Assembly (NCBI RefSeq): GCF_010993985.1
Contig: NZ_WINH01000028.1
Location: 1-46,937, forward strand
DNA from: Paraferrimonas sp. SM1919
GTDB taxonomy: Bacteria; Pseudomonadota; Gammaproteobacteria; Enterobacterales; Shewanellaceae
Direction: 5' to 3'
Length of the DNA: 46,937 nucleotides
Translations under genes and position numbers: made by a program
Shown: positions 42,027 to 46,937 of the stretch, piece after piece
Layout: the number at the start of each line of letters is the position of its first letter
Position numbering within the stretch: position 1 is the first letter of the stretch
Notes under the pieces: generated by a model
Told to the model about the DNA's origin: nothing
Seen by the model: only the letters and a program-made list of their open reading frames with translations
The model's database searches: none

Positions 42027-43973
42027 ATGGAACATCAAAGCATTTATGAAGTCCCAGCTAACTTCGCAAATAGCCAAAGCACGTCACTTGAACAATTTCA
42101 AAGTATGTACCAGAGCTCCATCTCTGACCCCGAATCTTTCTGGGGTGAAATGGCAAAAAAGCTACACTGGTTTAAGCCTTTTAGTAAAGTTAAAGACTGC
42201 TCATTTGCTGCTGCAGACTTGCATATTCGTTGGTTTGAAGATGGCCAAACAAACGCCAGTTTCAACTGCGTTGATAGGCATCTACAAGAGAGAGGCGATC
42301 AAACTGCCATTATCTGGGAAGGCGACAACCCCGCTGACCAAGAAACACTGACCTATGCCCAGCTTCATCAAAGGGTATGCAAAAGCGCCAACCTACTTAA
42401 ATCCTTAGGAGTCGTTAAAGGTGATGTGGTGACTCTATATATGCCGATGGTCCCTGAAGCACTTATTTTGATGTTGGCCTGCAGTCGCATTGGGGCGGTC
42501 CATTCTGTTATCTTTGGCGGCTTCTCAGCTGATTCTATTGCCACTCGTGTTCACGATGGTCAATCTAAACTGGTGATCACTGCTGATGAAGGTCTTCGCG
42601 GTGGAAAAACCATCCCATTAAAAGCAACGGTTGATGCCGCTTTATCGAACCCTATCGTCACTACGGTGGGCAATGTATTAGTTTATAAACGAACCAATGC
42701 GGAAATAAATTGGGTTGAAGGCAGAGATCTCGATTATTTATCACTAGTAGCCCAGCAAAGCGGTGACTGTCCTGCTGAAACGATGAACGCCGAAGATCCG
42801 CTATTTATTCTGTATACCTCAGGTTCAACCGGTAACCCTAAAGGTGTACTTCATAGCACAGGTGGTTATCTCGTGTATGCACAAACCACCTTTAAACATA
42901 TTTTTGATCACAGGGATGATGATATTTTCTGGTGCACCGCCGATGTGGGTTGGATCACTGGTCACAGTTATATGGCCTATGGCCCATTATTAAATGGTGC
43001 CACCATTTTAATGCATGAAGGTGTGCCTAACTACCCTGATTCAAGTCGCTTAGCCGATATGATTGATAGGCACAAGGTGACGATTTTATATACCGCACCA
43101 ACCTTAATCCGCGCCTTAATGGCTCATGGTGAAGGCTATTTTAGTGAACTTGATGGCTCCAGCCTGCGTTTAATGGGCAGTGTTGGAGAGCCAATTAATC
43201 CTGAAGCTTGGCGCTGGTACCATAGTGTTATTGGCAAGGGCCGCTGCCCAATCGTAGATACTTGGTGGCAAACGGAGACAGGAGGCATTTTAATTTCGCC
43301 AATCCCATCGGCAATAGCGAGCAAACCTGGTTCTGCCACTTTACCTTTTTTTGGGGTGCAACCCGCCATTGTCGATGGTGAAGGCAATATCCTAGAGGGG
43401 GCCTGTGAAGGTAATTTAGTGATGCTGGACTCTTGGCCAGGCCAGATGCGCAGCGTATATGGGGATCACCAAAGATTTGTCGATACCTATTTCAAAACAT
43501 TCGAGGGTATGTATTTTACCGGCGATGGTGCCCGTAGGGATGATGATGGTTACTACTGGATCACAGGTCGGGTGGACGATGTATTGAATGTATCAGGCCA
43601 CAGGTTAGGCACCGCTGAAATTGAAAGCGCGCTGGTTAGCCACCCCCAAGTCGCTGAAGCTGCTGTCGTTGGCTATCCCCATGCCATTAAAGGTCAAGGG
43701 ATCTATACCTATGTCACTTTAAATGATCACGTTGAACCTTCTTCTGAATTAGTCAGTGAGTTAAAAAGTTGGGTAAGGCAAGAAATTGGGGCCTTAGCGA
43801 CTCCAGACAAAATACAGTGGGCGCCTGGCTTACCTAAAACCCGCTCAGGAAAGATAATGCGTCGCTTCTTGCGGAAGATTGCCGCAAACGAAATCGAACA
43901 AATGGGTGATTCAAGTACCCTCGCCGATCCAACTGTTTTAATAAATTTAATCGCTGAAAGACAAACGGATTAA
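42027..43973 (+). CDS. acs: Acetyl-CoA synthetase
   Basis: A 648-residue AMP-forming ligase making acetyl-CoA from acetate. The adenylation P-loop is YTSGSTGNPKGVLHSTGGYL, followed by WCTADVGWITGHSYMAYGPLLNG, DTWWQTETGG and ITGRVDDVLNVSGHRLGTAEIE. The regulatory lysine K609 lies in PKTRSGKIMRR, the site that protein acetylation blocks in known Acs. The 269-base upstream gap holds its promoter, not resolved. Its neighbours ppsA/ppsR also serve growth on acetate or other gluconeogenic carbon. Confidence 0.95.
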   Translation: MEHQSIYEVPANFANSQSTSLEQFQSMYQSSISDPESFWGEMAKKLHWFKPFSKVKDCSFAAADLHIRWFEDGQTNASFNCVDRHLQERGDQTAIIWEGDNPADQETLTYAQLHQRVCKSANLLKSLGVVKGDVVTLYMPMVPEALILMLACSRIGAVHSVIFGGFSADSIATRVHDGQSKLVITADEGLRGGKTIPLKATVDAALSNPIVTTVGNVLVYKRTNAEINWVEGRDLDYLSLVAQQSGDCPAETMNAEDPLFILYTSGSTGNPKGVLHSTGGYLVYAQTTFKHIFDHRDDDIFWCTADVGWITGHSYMAYGPLLNGATILMHEGVPNYPDSSRLADMIDRHKVTILYTAPTLIRALMAHGEGYFSELDGSSLRLMGSVGEPINPEAWRWYHSVIGKGRCPIVDTWWQTETGGILISPIPSAIASKPGSATLPFFGVQPAIVDGEGNILEGACEGNLVMLDSWPGQMRSVYGDHQRFVDTYFKTFEGMYFTGDGARRDDDGYYWITGRVDDVLNVSGHRLGTAEIESALVSHPQVAEAAVVGYPHAIKGQGIYTYVTLNDHVEPSSELVSELKSWVRQEIGALATPDKIQWAPGLPKTRSGKIMRRFLRKIAANEIEQMGDSSTLADPTVLINLIAERQTD

Positions 43974-43980
43974 TGTTTAC

Positions 43981-44003
43981 AAAAGGGGCGTTCAGCCCCT
44001 TTT
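43981..44003. terminator. Terminator shared by acs and smrA
   Basis: AAAAGGGGC, loop GTTCA, GCCCCTTTT, seven bases after the acs stop. The last codons and the stop of smrA on the other strand lie inside the hairpin. Confidence 0.8.
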
Positions 44004-44558
44004 GTGTATTTCACGATTTTCTAATTTCTGGCGTTCATTTTTACTGATAAGAACTAAAGTAGCACCATAACCACCAAATTTTAACGGCGCTGAATGATAG
44101 GCTTGAATATAAGGATAAACCTCTAACCATTGTTTCAAAGCACTTTTTAGTAATGGCATTCCATTTTTTTTGCCATTGCCGTGTTTGATTAACAAGCATC
44201 TAATATTCGCTCGGTAGCAATCGTCAATAAAGGTCACAAAATCAAAGCGGGCGGCCTTGAGCGAAAGTCCTGTTAAATCTAATTGCGCTTCAATGTCATA
44301 TTTTGCTAAACGCAAGTTTTTATATACGCCAGTCTGAAGTCCAGAGGTTTTCCCCGCTATCGGTTCATCCACAGACAACATCTCAATCCGGCTTTTATCA
44401 ATCATTAATTGATTGATACGCTCAGCAAACATATGAGCAGAAAGCTTTTGTTGCTTCGCCACTGTGCTATCCTTCACTAGCACGACAGTATTGGATTTTT
44501 GAAGAGGTTTGACATCAGCCATTTCTTGAAAAAACAAATCAAGGCCTTCATCTTTCAT
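43992..44558 (-). CDS. smrA: Smr-domain protein SmrA
   Basis: A 188-residue protein. The N-terminal part (LDLFFQEMADVKPLQKSNTVVL) and the C-terminal Smr domain (QLDLTGLSLKAARFDFVTFIDDCYRANIRCLLIKHGNGKKNGMPLLKSALKQWL) match E. coli SmrA (YdaL), a reported DNA endonuclease. The LDxH histidine of other Smr proteins is replaced by T here, as E. coli SmrA also lacks it; HGNG is retained. The C-terminus overlaps the acs terminator. Confidence 0.9.
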   Translation of the reverse strand: MKDEGLDLFFQEMADVKPLQKSNTVVLVKDSTVAKQQKLSAHMFAERINQLMIDKSRIEMLSVDEPIAGKTSGLQTGVYKNLRLAKYDIEAQLDLTGLSLKAARFDFVTFIDDCYRANIRCLLIKHGNGKKNGMPLLKSALKQWLEVYPYIQAYHSAPLKFGGYGATLVLISKNERQKLENREIHKRG

Positions 44559-44679
44559 ATATTACTCCTTAATCCAGATGGCGTTTACATCGGTAAATAC
44601 ACATTTTGTAAAAACTTAACAGTTGCCGTTAATCTTTAGTAGTTTATATTAATGACATAAGCATTATTAAAGGTGAATA

Positions 44680-45243
44680 ATGAAAATAAAAATTTCCATA
44701 GTTTTATTGCTAGTCGGTGCTTTTTTGAGCGTTGCTCCTGCTTTTTCAGCGAGCCCAGAAGATAAACAATTAAATCAAATTTACCATCAAATTTCACATT
44801 CTTACGAAAACCTTGATGCCACCAATTTGGCGCAACTTTACTCAAAGCAAGCCAGCTATGTGCCCGCTGCCAGTCACAGGGAAATCATCATTGGAAGGGA
44901 TAACATTGTTGACATTTATGAAGAAATTTTTAAAAAGATAAAAAACAAACAAGCTAAAATTAAAGTCGGCTTTCGAACTATCTCTAGGCAAATAGGAAAA
45001 AATTACGCTAATGATGTCGGCTATTATTTGGTTGAGGTAATACCTTCGACGAGCTCCGAGCAACCGCTTTCCCATTTTGCGGGAAAATTTGCCATGGGTT
45101 TTGTTAAAAATAAGTCAGGGCAATGGCAAATTAATTTAGACACTGCCAACAAGGCCGAACTGAATATGTACCTGTCGGCTAAAGCTCAAATACACACACC
45201 AAATGATAACGCCCCTAATTCCTTGCAAACAATAGAACCGTAA
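44680..45243 (+). CDS. Secreted NTF2-like protein (DUF4440/SnoaL type)
   Basis: A 187-residue protein with a signal peptide (KISIVLLLVGAFLSVAPAFSA). The mature domain starts with a helix (QLNQIYHQISHSYENLDATNLAQLYSKQASYVPA) and goes on to REIIIGRDNIVDIYEEIFKKI, the pattern of calcium/calmodulin-type association (DUF4440) domains, ending with a polar tail. Probably periplasmic. RBS AAGGTG. Two bases before ychJ, so co-transcribed. Role unknown. Confidence 0.8.
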   Translation: MKIKISIVLLLVGAFLSVAPAFSASPEDKQLNQIYHQISHSYENLDATNLAQLYSKQASYVPAASHREIIIGRDNIVDIYEEIFKKIKNKQAKIKVGFRTISRQIGKNYANDVGYYLVEVIPSTSSEQPLSHFAGKFAMGFVKNKSGQWQINLDTANKAELNMYLSAKAQIHTPNDNAPNSLQTIEP

Positions 45244-45245
45244 TA

Positions 45246-45689
45246 ATGTTAAATCAAGATCATTGTCGATGTGGTTCCAGCAAGCCATATTCAGCGTGTT
45301 GTCAAAGGCTGCATCAACAACAGCAAAAGGCAACTACCGCCTTAGAATTAATGAAAAGTCGTTATTGCGCCTTTTGTATGGGAAATTATCAGTATTTAAT
45401 TGATACTGATAAGACTGGTAATCCTCTTTCATTAGCTGACTTTAGCGATCAACAGCCTGAATCTTGGAAAGGGTTAGAAATTGTTGACTATGGTGACAAC
45501 TGGGTCCAGTTTAAGGCTTGGTACAAGCTTGGCAATCAATGGGGCTGCATCCATGAACGCTCTGTCTTCTTGAATCAGCAAGAGCAGTGGTATTATCTTG
45601 CTGGCGAAGCCCTTGACTATCAACTGCCCGCACGTAACGACCCCTGTGTCTGCGGCAGCACAAAAAAATTCAAAAAGTGCTGCATGTGA
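45246..45689 (+). CDS. ychJ: YchJ-family SEC-C protein
   Basis: A 147-residue protein with two SEC-C zinc motifs, CRCGSSKPYSACC at the start and CVCGSTKKFKKCC at the very end, bracketing an NTF2-like middle (ALELMKSRYCAFCMGNYQYLIDT, WVQFKAWYKLG). Same layout and length as E. coli YchJ (UPF0225). Function unknown. Begins two bases after the previous stop. Confidence 0.93.
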   Translation: MLNQDHCRCGSSKPYSACCQRLHQQQQKATTALELMKSRYCAFCMGNYQYLIDTDKTGNPLSLADFSDQQPESWKGLEIVDYGDNWVQFKAWYKLGNQWGCIHERSVFLNQQEQWYYLAGEALDYQLPARNDPCVCGSTKKFKKCCM

Positions 45690-45772
45690 AGATTGACTAT
45701 CGCTTACTCGCCATTTAACTCAGCATTAACTCGCTTGTCGTTCAGACTATATTTATGAGATATCTAAGAAAA

Positions 45773-46048
45773 TTATCTCAGCATTTCCAGTTGATATAAA
45801 ATTTTCTCGACACCACAGCTAAAACTTATCACCACTTGATAGTGGCTGGTATGCTCTAAAATCTTCATGCGGGCCTCTGGAAAGCGCTGGGTTAATTGCT
45901 CAGACATCTGTTGCCATTGACTATCTATATCGGGTTTTTCTAGTTTTATCGTTAAATCAAGGTCTTGATTATCGATAATTGAACCCATTTCAACTGGACT
46001 GCCGCAAGTTGTGCAATCGTCTTTGATGACAATATTATTTTGAGTCAT
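45773..46048 (-). CDS. YfcZ/YiiS-like DUF406 protein
   Basis: About 91 residues from ATG 46048 (a TTG at 46063 is also in frame). The core CTTCGSPVEMGSIIDNQDLDLTIKL, with its two cysteines, and the C-terminal VVISFSCGVEKILYQLEMLR follow the DUF406 pattern of E. coli YfcZ. Function unknown. Weak Shine-Dalgarno. Confidence 0.75.
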   Translation of the reverse strand: MTQNNIVIKDDCTTCGSPVEMGSIIDNQDLDLTIKLEKPDIDSQWQQMSEQLTQRFPEARMKILEHTSHYQVVISFSCGVEKILYQLEMLR

Positions 46049-46097
46049 TTTAAAATCCAACAAACATTAGCCATACAATATAATACTAATGGGCGAA

Positions 46098-46559
46098 TTA
46101 GACTGTGGCTAAAATCTCAGAAAAGACTCTTTGTTTGTTGACCAACTCACAAAAATCATACTGTTCGATACCATCTTTGATTGCCGCTGGCGGACGGTAA
46201 TTGCTCAGAGCCAGTTGCATGCCATGGTCTGGTTCACTATCAAAATGAATGGTGGGGGCAACTAAAGCATCTTGCAATCGCTGCGAAATGAGTCCGCCTT
46301 GATGAAATACAGGGTCTCGCTCTGCAATAGAGGCTTGATGGTATGTTTTTTTCAGAGGCTGAGCTTGGGGCAATTCAAACTGTTGCCTTAATGCTTGCTC
46401 AACATCAACTTGGGGTTGCTGCTGAATATGATTATTAGGTTGATCACCAAACTGCATCGCTAATAGCAAACTAAATTGACTACGAGCAGCACCATTAACA
46501 GCAATACTTAACTGCAGCTCTTGATTAGCGGTAATGTGATGAAGTGAACTAACCTGCAT
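46098..46559 (-). CDS. Conserved hypothetical, possibly VC2046/SO_2500-like
   Basis: About 153 residues from ATG 46559; the open frame continues upstream to a TTG. It contains LQLSIAVNGAARSQFSLLLAMQF near the start, then a Gln/Pro-rich linker and a C-terminal motif with NYRPPAAIKDGIEQYDFCELVNKQRVFSEIL. No signal peptide or membrane segment. The resemblance to the VC2046/SO_2500 family is from memory and is tentative. Confidence 0.55.
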   Translation of the reverse strand: MQVSSLHHITANQELQLSIAVNGAARSQFSLLLAMQFGDQPNNHIQQQPQVDVEQALRQQFELPQAQPLKKTYHQASIAERDPVFHQGGLISQRLQDALVAPTIHFDSEPDHGMQLALSNYRPPAAIKDGIEQYDFCELVNKQRVFSEILATV

Positions 46560-46650
46560 AACGGACTCTGGTATTGATAACAAAAAAGTTATCGACCAAT
46601 CATCTTTAAGCTTTAATCAAATTTGTACTTGTGGGCATTTTTTTGACTGC

Positions 46651-46679
46651 TTGCACATTTATCCAGCAAACAATACCCT
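46651..46679 (+). promoter_or_regulatory. Candidate tRNA-Tyr promoter
   Basis: TTGCAC at 46651-46656, a 17-base spacer, TACCCT at 46674-46679, about 70 bases before the first tRNA. Reasonable sigma-70 match. Confidence 0.45.
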
Positions 46680-46749
46680 TATAAGCATTTCTTGTGAAAA
46701 TCATCTTTACAAGTTCATGTTCTGGTTATAGTATTCGCAGCACTCCTGT

Positions 46750-46834
46750 GGTGGGGTTCCCGAGTGGCCAAAGGGATCAGACTGTAAATCTGACGGCTCA
46801 GCCTTCGATGGTTCGAATCCATCTCCCACCACCA
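46750..46834 (+). tRNA. tRNA-Tyr (GTA)
   Basis: An 85-base type II tRNA with CCA encoded. The acceptor GGTGGGG pairs with the 3' CCCACC region, the anticodon GTA is at 46784-46786 in the loop of CAGACTGTAAATCTG, the variable arm is long, and the T-arm has GGTTCGAATCC. It matches E. coli tRNA-Tyr across most of its length. Confidence 0.97.
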
Positions 46835-46862
46835 TTTTCACAATTAGTAAATTGTAACCCGT

Positions 46863-46937
46863 GGTGGGGTTCCCGAGTGGCCAAAGGGATCAGACTGTAA
46901 ATCTGACGGCTCAGCCTTCGATGGTTCGAATCCATCT
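46863..46937 (+). tRNA. tRNA-Tyr (GTA), second copy, cut by window end
   Basis: The first 75 bases of a second tRNA-Tyr, identical to the first copy over this length, 28 bases after it. Same transcript is likely. More copies or other genes may follow outside the window. Confidence 0.95.

Noticed and set aside
1..46937. CRISPR array, prophage or insertion sequence
   Set aside because: No regularly spaced direct repeats, phage genes or transposase were seen.

Overview
The window is chromosomal DNA of a moderately AT-rich gammaproteobacterium. Its gene neighbourhoods (ybaN-apt-dnaX-ybaB, clpS-clpA-cspD, mnmA-hflD-purB, ppsA/ppsR) and its VCR-like integron sites point to a marine Alteromonadales- or Vibrio-like lineage. 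The genus cannot be fixed from the sequence alone. Nearly all of the window is ordinary housekeeping sequence with closely packed operons and clear intrinsic terminators.

Region 1 (1-1900) is accessory. Two integron gene cassettes of unknown function lie on the minus strand, each followed by a recognisable attC site with extrahelical bases. No integrase is present in the window. About 960 bases without genes follow. They are rich in small hairpins and include two diverged copies of a structured element whose stems covary. This material sits where recR would normally follow dnaX-ybaB.

Region 2 (1900-5700) holds ybaB, dnaX (with an intact programmed -1 frameshift signal that would make the gamma subunit), apt and ybaN. 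Region 3 (5700-7920) is an hvfABC-type RiPP operon. A secreted precursor with ten EGKC motifs is followed by an MNIO (DUF692) enzyme, its DUF2063 partner and a 44-residue membrane peptide. It is likely a copper-handling system. dusC is divergent from it.

Region 4 (9000-16400) looks like a singlet-oxygen / membrane-lipid stress module. A LON-domain protein, an ECF sigma factor and a ChrR-type zinc anti-sigma are transcribed leftward. A divergent seven-gene operon (SnoaL-like, FAD oxidoreductase, DUF1365, cyclopropane-synthase-like methyltransferase, DUF2878, chalcone-isomerase-like, DUF3833 lipoprotein) is transcribed rightward from a candidate ECF promoter. The photolyase often found in such clusters is absent here.

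Region 5 (16460-32300) contains proBA, a TetR regulator with a purine permease, gloC, trxB, aat, infA, clpA/clpS, cspD, rluE, mnmA-hflD-purB and roxA. Region 6 (32300-46600) contains mipA, several small conserved unknowns, a MarR regulator, DUF1285-ydiJ, ppsA with its regulator ppsR, acs, smrA, an NTF2-like secreted protein, ychJ, a DUF406 protein and a further unknown. The window ends in two tandem identical tRNA-Tyr genes, the second cut by the window edge.
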